From: Alphaproteobacteria bacterium
GTDB taxonomy: Bacteria; Pseudomonadota; Alphaproteobacteria; Sphingomonadales; Sphingomonadaceae
NCBI GenBank assembly: GCA_018823905.1
Contig: JAHJHL010000206.1
Coordinates: 1-41,666 of the forward strand
Reading direction: 5' to 3'
DNA: 41,666 nucleotides
Translations under genes and position numbers: made by a program
In this document: one piece after another, positions 23,678 to 31,847 of the stretch
How the letters are laid out: each line of letters starts with the position of its first letter
How positions within the stretch are numbered: the stretch's first letter is position 1
Notes under the pieces: model-generated
Told to the model about the DNA's origin: nothing
Seen by the model: the letters and a program-made list of their open reading frames with translations, nothing else
Database searches by the model: none

Positions 23678-23722
23678 CATACCTTACAGTACTGTGCTAT
23701 CAGCAGTGGTTTTCTAAGTCAA
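23678..23722 (-). promoter_or_regulatory. Cluster 2 promoter with CATAC-N6-GTACT operator-like site
   Basis: On the minus strand TTGACT (23722-23717), 17 bases, then TAGCAC (23699-23694) forms a plausible promoter for the hydrolase operon. The repeat CATACCTTACAGTACT at 23678-23693 follows directly; its right arm matches the motif in three of five bases, and it also contains the perfect palindrome ACAGTACTGT (23686-23695). The spacing between -35 and repeat is within one base of that at 6416-6460. Confidence 0.55.
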
Positions 23723-23757
23723 TTCGGCAAATCTGCATTTCTGCCTCTCCATCAATG

Positions 23758-23786
23758 TTGCCAAATTGCATACCCTATCGTATGTT
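23758..23786 (+). promoter_or_regulatory. SDR-hydratase promoter with CATAC-N6-GTATG operator
   Basis: TTGCCA (23758-23763), 17 bases, then TATGTT (23781-23786) precedes the dihydrodiol dehydrogenase gene. The inverted repeat CATACCCTATCGTATG (23769-23784) starts 11 bases after the start of the -35, and its right arm overlaps the -10. Motif and geometry match the 14200-14237 region exactly. Confidence 0.7.
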
Positions 23787-23805
23787 TGATCTTTAGGAGA
23801 CGAAC

Positions 23806-24591
23806 ATGGGGTGGCTCGAAGGACAGGCGGCGATCGTGACAGGTGCGGCATCGGGGATTGGTCGCGCGGTCGCTGAGCGGTTCGTTGCGGAGGGTGCGCG
23901 GGTAGTGGTCGTAGACCGAGCCGAGGCGGCGCTCGCAACGTTGCGCGCGAGCTTGGGTGCCATGTGCGAGACTGTCGTCGGAGATGCCTCGTTGCCCGAT
24001 ACCAATGCCCGGGCAGTGGCGGCGGCGATCGATCGCTTCGGGCGTCTCGACACAGTGGTCTCCAACGTCGGCGTGTTCGACTGGCACAAGCGGCTCGACC
24101 GGCTGTCCGCCGACGACTGCGTCGCGGCGCATGACGAGGTTTTCGCGGTCAACGTCCGGTCTCACCTGCTGATGGCGCGCGAGGCACGGCCCTACTTGAA
24201 GGAGACTCATGGCAGCATCGTCATGACCTGCTCGACCGCCAGTTTCCGCGGCGGCGGCGGCGGCGCCCTCTATACCGCCAGCAAGTTCGCAGTGCGCGGT
24301 CTGGTCTATCAACTCGCGCACGAATGGGCGCCAGATATCCGCGTCAACGCGGTCGCGCCGGGCGGCACCGTGACCGGCCTGTCAGGTATCGACTCGCTCG
24401 GCAGCGCAGACCGGAGACTGGCAGATGACGAACGCCTGGTCGCTGCGGTCGGGACGGCCACTCCCTTGGGTTTCGCAGCCGAGCCGGAGGATCATGCAGG
24501 TGCCTACGTATTGCTCGCCTCGACCGGCAATTCACGTGGGATGACCGGCACCATCATCGTCAGCGACGGTGGGCTGCTCGCCAGAATTTGA
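23806..24591 (+). CDS. Short-chain dehydrogenase, probable cis-dihydrodiol dehydrogenase
   Basis: A 261-residue classical SDR. The NAD-binding TGAASGIG is at residues 12-19, and Asp37 after the second strand (VVVVDR) favours NAD over NADP. Catalytic Ser143, Tyr156 and Lys160 lie in CSTAS and YTASK. AGGAG precedes the ATG by seven bases. It resembles BphB/NahB-type enzymes that re-aromatise the cis-dihydrodiol made by a Rieske dioxygenase; the window has no other candidate for this step, so it may serve both clusters. It reads away from cluster 2 and leads the hydratase gene by 11 bases. Confidence 0.88.
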   Translation: MGWLEGQAAIVTGAASGIGRAVAERFVAEGARVVVVDRAEAALATLRASLGAMCETVVGDASLPDTNARAVAAAIDRFGRLDTVVSNVGVFDWHKRLDRLSADDCVAAHDEVFAVNVRSHLLMAREARPYLKETHGSIVMTCSTASFRGGGGGALYTASKFAVRGLVYQLAHEWAPDIRVNAVAPGGTVTGLSGIDSLGSADRRLADDERLVAAVGTATPLGFAAEPEDHAGAYVLLASTGNSRGMTGTIIVSDGGLLARI

Positions 24592-24602
24592 CAGGAGGAA
24601 GA

Positions 24603-25384
24603 ATGACCGAGGAAGCCGTTCAGCGTGCCGCACTGGAACTGCGCCAAGCCTATTTCACCGGCGCGATCGCCCCCATCGCCGATCGACTGGTTCCGAATGA
24701 CGCTGCGTTGGGCTATCGGATTCAGGAAATCAACACCGCGCACTGGATCGCCGGAGGCCGCAAACTGGCCGGCCGCAAGATCGGCCTGACCTCGACCGCA
24801 GTGCAGACGCAGTTGGGGGTCGATGAGCCCGACTTCGGGATGCTATTTACCGATATGCAGATAGCCCCTGGCGGTTCGTTCGCCGCCAAATCCGTATCGC
24901 AGCCGCGAGCGGAAGGTGAACTCGCCTTCTACATCGCGCGAGATCTGAGCGCCCCTCCTTAGATGAAGCCGCGGTCGTCGGGGCGATCGAATGGATGGCA
25001 CCTGCAATAGAGGTTGTCGGTAGCCGGGTGCGCGACTGGCGGATCAAGATCGTGGACACGGTCGCCGACAACGCGTCATCGGCGTTATACGCGATCGGCG
25101 ACGACCGACGCCCCTACGACCGCGCAGCCGTCGACGCTTTTACGATGGAGCTGTTCGAAGACGGCGACCTCGTGTCGCATGGCTCGGCGACCGCGTGCCT
25201 CGGAAGTCCAGTGGCGGCACTTACATGGCTGGCGCACAAGATGGTCGAAGTCGGACGTCCGCTAGCCGCGGGTGACATCGTCCTGTCGGGTGCCTTCGGA
25301 CCGCTCGTGCCGATCGCCCCGGGGCGCTGCTACCGCCTCGCGATGTCAGGATTCGCCGACCTTACCATCGAATGCAGCGGCTGA
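24603..25384 (+). pseudogene. 2-oxopent-4-enoate hydratase, apparent frameshift
   Basis: Adds water to 2-hydroxypenta-2,4-dienoate to give 4-hydroxy-2-oxovalerate. AGGAGG before ATG 24603 fixes the start. The N-terminal part (LGYRIQEINTAHW, GRKIGLTS, EPDFGMLF, EGELAFYI) runs in one frame to a stop at 24962. The C-terminal part (DEAAVVGAIEWMAPAIEVVGSR, shown here in pieces: EWMAPAIEVVGSR; LYAIGDDRR; ALTWLAHKM; VLSGAFGPLVP) continues in another frame to 25384. Adding one C to the run of four at 24953-24956 joins them into a 260-residue protein, the normal family length. This is the third such homopolymer shift in the cluster 2 pathway genes. Confidence 0.87.
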
Positions 25385-25501
25385 TCCGCTAGGCGCAGCC
25401 ATCCCTGAACAGCACGATGCCTGACCGGTTCGAAAAGCGGCGGCGCCGACGCACAGGAGGGGTGGGGCAGGTCTAGCCGCGCCGAGCGCGATCGCGGGCA
25501 T

Positions 25502-28500
25502 TCATTCGGCCGCTTCCAACTCATTGCGCGGCGCGAGCATCGCCTCGAGCTGGCGGTCGCGCTCTGCAAGTGCGCCAGGTACCGACCGAGCCTTGACGTG
25601 GCCATAGCCGCGAATCTTGTCGGGATATCGGGCCAGCGCCACCGCGGCCTCGTACCCGGCATGGTCGATGTTTTCGACGATGCTGTCCAGCACCGCCTCG
25701 TAATCAGACACAAGCTGTCGTTCCATCCGCCGTTCTGCGGTCCGCCCGAACGGGTCAAAGATGGTTCCGCGCAATCGCTTTGCGCGGGCCAGCAGACCGA
25801 AGGCCGACAGCATCCACCGGCCGAACTCGCGCTTGCGCGGCAGCCCCGTCACCGGATCCTTGCGCGCGAAAAGTGGCGGCGCAAGGTGGACGGAAAGGCG
25901 ATAGTCGCCTGTGAACTGTGCATCCAGCTTGGCACGAAATTCACCCGAGGTGTAAAGCCGGGCGACTTCATATTCGTCCTTGTAGGCCATCAGTTTGAAC
26001 AAATTCCGCGCGGCGGCATCGCTGAGGTCGGTTCGGTCTGACGCGACCGCCGCCTCCACCGCCGCGATCGCCGAGAGCTTGCGGCGGAAACGTTCACCAT
26101 AGGCCGCGTCTTGATAGTCGGCGAGGAACGCCACGCGCCTTTCGATCACATCGCCGATATCGGTCGATAGCCGGAGCGAGCCCTCTGAAGCGGCTGCGAC
26201 CTCATCCCCCAGTTGCGCCTCGATCGTAGCGGGATCGATCGCAGCCAGTCGGCCGAGCGCGAGGGCACGCAGGTTGAAGTCGACTGCCACGCCGTTCAAC
26301 CTGATTGCCCGTTCCACTGCAGATAGTGACACCGGAAGCAGCCCTCGCTGGATCGCAACGCCCACCACGAACATATTGGCACCAATGGCATCTCCCATCA
26401 ACCGCGTCGCGACGCGGGTCGCATCGATGAATGCGGAATCCGGGGCCAGCACCTCGCGCAATCGGCGCAGCGTCTGCTCGCCCGCGAAGTCGATTCCGGT
26501 ATCCATCGTAAACGCCGCGGTTGGTGTCAAATTCTCGTTGATGACACCGCGCGTTCGCCCAGGTTGGACCAGCGCCATTGCCTCGGCACCGCCCGCGGTG
26601 ATCATGTCGCAGCCAAGTAGCAGTTCCGCACCGGCTACCGGTATGCGGGCCGCAGCGATGGCATCATCGCTGGACGCGATCCGCAGATGGCTGAATACAG
26701 CGCCATTCTTCTGTGAAAGGCCGGTTACATCGATGATGCTGGCAGACTTGCCATCGAGATGGGCCGCCATTCCCAACACCGCGCCGATCGTGACGACGCC
26801 GGTGCCGCCGATGCCGGCGATCAAGATCGCAAGCGAACCCTCGACCGGCGGCGGCGGAGCGGGAAGCACCGGCATTGCTGCCATCGGCGCGGCGGTCCGC
26901 CCCTTCAGCGTCCCGCCGCTGACAGTTACGAAGGACGGGCAGAACCCGTTGACGCAGCTGAAATCCTTGTTGCAATTCGACTGATCGATCTGGCGCTTGC
27001 GGCCGAATTCGGTTTCCAGAGGCTGTACGCTGACGCAGTTTGATTTGACCGAACAGTCGCCGCACCCTTCGCACACCAGATCGTTGATAAAGATACGTTT
27101 CGCCGGGTCGGGAAACGTCCCCTTCTTGCGGCGGCGGCGCTTCTCGGCGGCGCAGACCTGATCATAGATCAACACGGTCACACCGTCGATCGCGGCCAGT
27201 TCGCGTTGAACCGAGTCCAGTTTCTCGCGCGGATGGATAGCGACGCCGTCCGGGAACCGCACGCTGGGCGGGTATTTTTCGGGATCGTCGGCGACGACGA
27301 CCACTTTGTGCACGCCCTCCTGCACAAGCTCCGACGCGATCTGCCAAGGCGTCAGCTGGCCTTCGACCGGTTGACCGCCCGTCATCGCCACTGCGTCGTT
27401 GAAGAGCAGCTTATATGTGATGGCTATCCCGGCCGACACCGCTGCACGGATCGCCAGTGAGCCGGAATGATGATAGGTGCCGTCGCCCAAATTCTGGAAA
27501 GTGTGCGCAGTGTCGGTGAACGGAGCGACGCCGATCCAATTCGCACCCTCACCCCCCATCTGCACCGGCCATACATGCTTTCGGTGCGGCATCATCGCGG
27601 CCATCACATGGCAGCCGATGCCCGATAGCGCGACCGAGCCGTCGGGGACGACGGTGGAGGTATTGTGGGGACAGCCCGAACAAAAGAAAGGCATGCGGTT
27701 GAACGGCGTTAGCGCGGCGCTGCGGGCCTCGAGCCGCGCCTCGATCTCCGCGTGGCGCGCTCGCAGCGGTGCGTCCACCAGGCCAAGTGCCTCGATTTGG
27801 CGGAACAGGGCCGCACCGATCTCGGTAGGGCCGAGCTCGCCATTTTGCGGGAGCAGCGGACGCCCCGCAGCATCGGCCTTTCCGGTGAGCACCGGGCGCT
27901 CACGAGCGTCCAGGTGATAGAGCAGCGAGGCCAACTGCGGCTCGATGAACGCGCGCTTCTCCTCCACCACCAGCACCTGTCGATGTCCGCGAGCGAAGTC
28001 ATAGGCCATTTCCGGCTCGACCGGCCAAGTCATCGCCAGCTTCAGCACCCGGATGCCGAGCGCGCGGCAGCGTGCACTGTCGAGGCCAAGCTGGTTCAAC
28101 GCCTCGATAACGTCGAGCGCGGCCTTGCCCGCCGTGACAATTCCCAGCGTCCGGCGATCGCCATCGCGCAGCACGGTGTCGAGCCGGTTGGCGCGGATGA
28201 ACGCCTGCGCCGCGGGAAGGCGGAAATCGGTCGTCCGCCGCTCCATTGACAATTGCGTTTCGCCCTCGAGGATATTCAATCCTTCGGGAGGCATCTCGAT
28301 TTCGGGCAGGGTCCAGCGGTGAAGCGGGTCGCCCAGCGACGCGGTCGCGGTCGCGTCCGCCGTATCGTTGATGCATTTGAACCCGGCCCACAGCCCCGAA
28401 AAGCGCGACAGCGCAATCCCGAACGACCCGAATTTTAGGAACTCCTCGACAGAAGCGGGATACAGCACGGGTATCAGAGATGCGACGAGCGCCTGTTCCG

Positions 28501-28972
28501 ATTGATGCGCCGTCGTTGATGATTTGGCTGAATGATCGTCGCCGGCCAATACCAGCACCCCACCGAGGGGCGCAGTTCCTGCCAAGTTGCCGTGCTTCAG
28601 GGCATCGCCCGCGCGATCAACCCCTGGGCCCTTGCCGTACCAAGCGGCGAAGACGCCCTCATGCCTCGCACCGGGAAAGAAGCCCAACTGCTGCGAACCA
28701 TAGACTGCAGTTGCGGCCAGCTCTTCGTTGACGCCAGGCTGGAAGACGATGCCTTCATCCTTCAGCGCGTCGCGAGCCGACCACAGCGCTGTATCCAGTG
28801 ATCCGAGGGGCGAGCCCCGATAGCCCGAGACAAAGCCCCCGGTGTTCAGCCCTTGCGCCGCATCAGATCTGCGCTGGGACAGGAGGACACGGGTCAGTGC
28901 TTGGGTGCCCGAAAGGAACACCCGTCCGCGATCGAGCGTGTATTTGTCGCTCAATTCAACCTTACGCGGCAT
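25502..28972 (-). CDS. Fused indolepyruvate ferredoxin oxidoreductase-type 2-oxoacid oxidoreductase
   Basis: A 1156-residue single-chain relative of IorAB. The N-terminal pyrimidine-type TPP domain opens KYTLDRGRVFLSGTQALTR, then GYRGSPLGSLD. A central TPP-binding part has FCSGCPHNTST near residue 434. A cysteine-rich iron-sulfur segment (CEGCGDCSVKSNC, near 635-645) is followed by the gamma-type domain GIGGTGVVTIGAVLGMAA. These enzymes oxidatively decarboxylate aryl-2-oxoacids to acyl-CoA and pass electrons to ferredoxin or another acceptor. The ATG follows GGAAGGGG by six bases. It converges on the hydratase gene. A CATAC-type operator upstream suggests co-regulation with ring degradation. 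The substrate may be a 2-oxoacid derived from the released side chain (inference). Confidence 0.92.
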   Translation of the reverse strand: MPRKVELSDKYTLDRGRVFLSGTQALTRVLLSQRRSDAAQGLNTGGFVSGYRGSPLGSLDTALWSARDALKDEGIVFQPGVNEELAATAVYGSQQLGFFPGARHEGVFAAWYGKGPGVDRAGDALKHGNLAGTAPLGGVLVLAGDDHSAKSSTTAHQSEQALVASLIPVLYPASVEEFLKFGSFGIALSRFSGLWAGFKCINDTADATATASLGDPLHRWTLPEIEMPPEGLNILEGETQLSMERRTTDFRLPAAQAFIRANRLDTVLRDGDRRTLGIVTAGKAALDVIEALNQLGLDSARCRALGIRVLKLAMTWPVEPEMAYDFARGHRQVLVVEEKRAFIEPQLASLLYHLDARERPVLTGKADAAGRPLLPQNGELGPTEIGAALFRQIEALGLVDAPLRARHAEIEARLEARSAALTPFNRMPFFCSGCPHNTSTVVPDGSVALSGIGCHVMAAMMPHRKHVWPVQMGGEGANWIGVAPFTDTAHTFQNLGDGTYHHSGSLAIRAAVSAGIAITYKLLFNDAVAMTGGQPVEGQLTPWQIASELVQEGVHKVVVVADDPEKYPPSVRFPDGVAIHPREKLDSVQRELAAIDGVTVLIYDQVCAAEKRRRRKKGTFPDPAKRIFINDLVCEGCGDCSVKSNCVSVQPLETEFGRKRQIDQSNCNKDFSCVNGFCPSFVTVSGGTLKGRTAAPMAAMPVLPAPPPPVEGSLAILIAGIGGTGVVTIGAVLGMAAHLDGKSASIIDVTGLSQKNGAVFSHLRIASSDDAIAAARIPVAGAELLLGCDMITAGGAEAMALVQPGRTRGVINENLTPTAAFTMDTGIDFAGEQTLRRLREVLAPDSAFIDATRVATRLMGDAIGANMFVVGVAIQRGLLPVSLSAVERAIRLNGVAVDFNLRALALGRLAAIDPATIEAQLGDEVAAASEGSLRLSTDIGDVIERRVAFLADYQDAAYGERFRRKLSAIAAVEAAVASDRTDLSDAAARNLFKLMAYKDEYEVARLYTSGEFRAKLDAQFTGDYRLSVHLAPPLFARKDPVTGLPRKREFGRWMLSAFGLLARAKRLRGTIFDPFGRTAERRMERQLVSDYEAVLDSIVENIDHAGYEAAVALARYPDKIRGYGHVKARSVPGALAERDRQLEAMLAPRNELEAAE

Positions 28973-28999
28973 GCAATACCCCTTCCGTTACCTGATCCT

Positions 29000-29028
29000 C
29001 CGTTACCATGCGGAAGCGTATGGTGCAA
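29000..29028 (-). promoter_or_regulatory. Oxidoreductase promoter with CATGC-N6-GTATG operator
   Basis: CATGCGGAAGCGTATG at 29007-29022, extended by ACC...GGT-type flanks to ACCAT/ATGGT arms, lies 35-50 bases upstream of the oxidoreductase ATG. On the minus strand TTGCAC (29028-29023) and TAACGG (29005-29000) flank it with 17-base spacing, so the repeat fills the promoter spacer. The -10 match is weak. Confidence 0.6.
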
Positions 29029-29303
29029 GGCTGGAAGAGCCACTTTTCGAGAGCAGCCAGCAACAAACTCTTCCGCGGGTCGGCATGCGAGTAGCGGCAA
29101 TCGGAAGGCTAGCTTAGGCTACTCCAGTGCAAGGATTTGATGGGCCCTGCCAGCTGTTCGACCGCTTGCAAATCGGACATCAGTTCCAACTGGCATGGCC
29201 TCGCTCGTCTTCGACGATTGTTCCCCGTCAGCACCTATGGCACAAAATTGAGGTTGTGATTTAAGGAGGATTTGGGTCTCGTCGTAGTGACGAAGGAACG
29301 AAG

Positions 29304-29678
29304 ATGAGAGCCAAATCCTCAGAACCCAAAGCGAGTGCTGAGCGGGTAGTAAAAGACATCCGTCGTGCAACCCGGCGCCACTTCTCAGCTGAAGACAAGA
29401 TCCGGATCGTGCTGGAGGGCCTGCGCGGTGACGACAGCATTGCCGAGCTGTGCCGCAAGGAAGGCATCGCCCAGAGCCTGTATTACACCTGGTCGAAGGA
29501 GTTCATGGAGGCCGGCAAACGCCGGCTCGCCGGTGATACCGCTCGTGCCGCCACCAGCGATGAATTGAAGGATCTGCGACGGGAGTCGCGTGATCTGAAG
29601 GAATGCGTGGCCGACCTGACGCTGGAGAACCGTCTGCTCAAAAAAAGCATGATCGCGGATGGGGAATACGGCGCATGA
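29304..29678 (+). CDS. IS3-family transposase orfA (copy A)
   Basis: A 124-residue DNA-binding orfA. The helix-turn-helix region is SIAELCRKEGIAQSLYYTWS, followed by a zipper-like LKECVADLTLENRLLKKSM. The run of seven A at 29640-29646 is a likely slippery site for orfA-orfB frameshifting. The stop overlaps the orfB ATG (ATGA). It appears intact, but its orfB partner is truncated. Confidence 0.85.
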   Translation: MRAKSSEPKASAERVVKDIRRATRRHFSAEDKIRIVLEGLRGDDSIAELCRKEGIAQSLYYTWSKEFMEAGKRRLAGDTARAATSDELKDLRRESRDLKECVADLTLENRLLKKSMIADGEYGA

Positions 29679-30217
29679 GGTATCCCGGATCTGAGAAGCT
29701 GGAGATCATCCGTATGGTCGAGCAAGCACACCTGCCTGCCAAGCAAACCCTTGATCGGCTCGGCATCCCGCGCCGGACCTTCTACCGCTGGTATGACCGC
29801 TATCTCGATGGCGGACCTGAAGCGCTGGAAGATCGACCATCTGCGCCCAGCAGGGTATGGAACCGGATCCCGGCGCACATCCATGACCAGATCATCGAAC
29901 TGGCACTGGAGCAGTCGGAACTCAGCCCGCGCGAGCTGGCTGTGCGGTTCACCGATCAGAAACGCTACTTCGTGTCGGAAGCCACGGTTTACCGCCTGCT
30001 CAAGGCCCATGATCTGATCACCAGCCCGGCCTATGTGGTGATCAAGGCTGCCGACCGGTTCCATACCCAGACCACGCGCGTGAACGAGATGTGGCAGACC
30101 GACTTCACCTACTTCAAGATCATCGGCTGGGGCTGGATGTATCTGTCCACCGTGCTCGATGATTACTCGCGCTACATCATCGCCTGGAAGCTGTGCTCGA
30201 CCATGCGCGCCGACGAC
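29675..30217 (+). pseudogene. IS3-family transposase orfB (copy A), C-terminus missing
   Basis: Begins MRYPGSEKLEIIRMVEQ and includes the helix-turn-helix GIPRRTFYRWYDRYLDGG and the start of the integrase core, MWQTDFTYFKIIGWGWMY and VLDDYSRYIIAWKL. At 30217, after MRADD, it runs into the left end of copy B and stops at 30250. The last part of the DDE core is lost. Confidence 0.85.
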
Positions 30218-30683
30218 TGTCCCCCGTCAGCACCTATGGCACAGATTTGAGGTTGTGATTTAAGGAGGATTTGGGCTTCGTCGTAGCGACGAAGGAACGA
30301 AGATGAAGCCCAAATCCTCAATCTCCAAAAAGCCTGCCGAGCAGGTCTTAAAGGACATCCGCCGCAAGACCCGTCGGCATTTCTCTGCCGAGGATAAGAT
30401 CAGGATCGTCCTCGATGGCCTGCGCGGCGAGGACTCCATTGCCGAGCTGTGCCGCCGCGAAGGGATTGCGCAGAGCCTGTATTACACCTGGTCCAAGGAG
30501 TTCATGGAAGCTGGCAAGCGCAGGCTTGCTGGCGATACAGCCCGTGCTGCTACCACCGACGAGGTGAAGGATCTGCGCCGTGAAGCGCGCGATCTGAAGG
30601 AATGCGTGGCGGACCTGACGCTGGAGAACCGTCTGCTCAAAAAAAGCATGACCGGGCTTGGGGGAGACGACGAATGAGGTATC
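30218..30683 (+). mobile_element. IS3-family element copy B, truncated after orfA
   Basis: A second copy of the same element starts at 30218 (TGTCCCCCGTCAG). It keeps the leader and a whole orfA, but orfB is broken after three codons at 30683, where integrase sequence in the opposite direction begins. The two copies in tandem, both cut at the 3' side, suggest successive insertions and deletions. Confidence 0.82.
30303..30677 (+). CDS. IS3-family transposase orfA (copy B)
   Basis: A 124-residue protein very similar to the orfA at 29304, with the same SLYYTWSKEFMEAGKRRLAG and LENRLLKKSM segments and the same A-rich slippery run. Differences are mostly in the first 25 residues and the last few. 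Its orfB (ATG 30674) ends almost at once, so it is an orphan. Confidence 0.85.
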   Translation: MKPKSSISKKPAEQVLKDIRRKTRRHFSAEDKIRIVLDGLRGEDSIAELCRREGIAQSLYYTWSKEFMEAGKRRLAGDTARAATTDEVKDLRREARDLKECVADLTLENRLLKKSMTGLGGDDE

Positions 30684-31342
30684 GCACGTAAAAGCCCACC
30701 AAGCTCCTTGGGCTCGAGGATCGCTGCGTAATGCGTAGCCCGCGGCGTGATCAAAGCACCCTTGAGCATGCTCGTCGGATCGGATTTGCACCGGGTCGTG
30801 GCGACGCCATACCGAAAGACCCTGCCTGCAAAGGAACGAGTCTTCTTTGCAGTCTCGTGCTTCCCACTGGCTTCCAGACGCTTGAGCGGAGCAAGAACCT
30901 CAAACGGCTCAATCTCATGAATTGGCCGGTTGCCGATGGCCGGCGCAAGCTGATCGAGGAAGTAATTTGCCTTGATGATCGTTCCTTGGGCACGGCCATT
31001 CTGCACCATCATCTGTTCGATGTATTCACGGGCAACGGCTTCGAAGGTCTGGGCAGACAGGAACTCCTCGCGGATCTTTTTCTTCCGTTTGTCGAAGGCA
31101 GGATCCCCGCCTGATGCAACGGTCTGCCTTGCTTCGTAGGTCGCGTCACGCGCCTCTTTAAGGCTGACCTCGGGGTAGCTCCCGATTACGAGCTTCTTCT
31201 CGAGCTTGCCGAGCCGGTATCGAAATCGCCAGTGTTTGCCACCGGCTGGGGTAACCTCAATATAAAGGCCTCGCTGGTCAGCGACCTTGTAAGGTTTGTC
31301 TTTCGTCTTGAGAGCGCGGAGCCGCGTTTCGGTCAGAGGCAT
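30684..31342 (-). pseudogene. P4-type tyrosine integrase, C-terminus removed by IS
   Basis: Starts MPLTETRLRALKTKDKPYKV, the N-terminal arm-binding domain (DUF4102 type) of genomic-island integrases, with GLYIEVTPAGGKHWRFRYR and YPEVSLKEARD. The core-binding SAM-like domain follows (TFEAVAREYIEQM), then the start of the catalytic domain (ATHYAAILEPKELGGLLRA). At 30684 the IS3 copy B cuts it, so the catalytic R-H-R-Y part is gone. The gene is dead. Its 5' end faces the att-like site at 31509. Confidence 0.88.
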
Positions 31343-31847
31343 TTGCGGGCCTTTTCCAAATGTGGTTTTCGCAAAGGCCCGCAAAAGGCCCGCAAAAATG
31401 TCTGGAACCCCCGAGAACAAACGGGACGATCCGGAACTACCAAAGGGCCAAATCCCTAGGGTTTCTGCGGGTTTTATAGATTATCTGGGAGAACAAGAGA
31501 AGAACAAATGGTGCCCAGAAGAGGACTCGATTTTTGGCTTTAAGAAATTGATCGAATAAAGAAAATCAGATTTGGTTTTCAATATGACCCACTTCGTGAC
31601 CCACAAAAAATTTTAATGTAACGGTTCGAGTTCCAAATGCGGCAAGAATGACCAAACTTTACCATATTCCGAACGCTCGACAACACCAATCGGACGAGCT
31701 CCCATGGCCGATTCTGGCCGGTTGCAGACCGACCGGTTTTGGGGAGCATACAGGTGAAAGATGACATCGCGGGGTGACGACGGGTCGCTTGCGCCAGACA
31801 CAATAGGCATTGCGGACTGAGGAGTCGAGAATTCGGGGTCGGCGGAT
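31343..31847. other. Island-edge intergenic region
   Basis: About 500 bases between the integrase start and the enoyl-CoA hydratase gene. It contains the tRNA-3'-end-like segment at 31509-31530, and a short direct repeat TGACCCAC at 31584-31591 and 31596-31603. The DNA from about 31450 to 31620 is A+T-rich. No gene is recognised on either strand. Confidence 0.5.
31509..31530 (-). other. Candidate attachment site: tRNA 3'-end fragment
   Basis: Read on the minus strand these 22 bases give a T-loop-like TCGAGTCCTC followed by TTCTGGGCACCA, i.e. the 3' arm of the acceptor stem ending in CCA. The complementary acceptor start would be GCCCAGA, as in many bacterial leucine tRNAs. No D or anticodon arm follows, so this is only a 3' fragment, as left at one end of an island that integrates into a tRNA gene. 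It lies about 170 bases upstream of the integrase start. Confidence 0.65.

Larger units (their letters stand above)
29219..30217 (+). mobile_element. IS3-family element copy A, 3' truncated by copy B
   Basis: The left end TGTTCCCCGTCAGCACC is at 29219, orfA at 29304-29678 and orfB from 29675. At 30218 the orfB is cut by the left end of a second, very similar copy in the same orientation. The leader from the left end to orfA is nearly identical in both copies. This is a different IS3 subtype from the elements at 1, 6622 and 9448. Confidence 0.85.
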
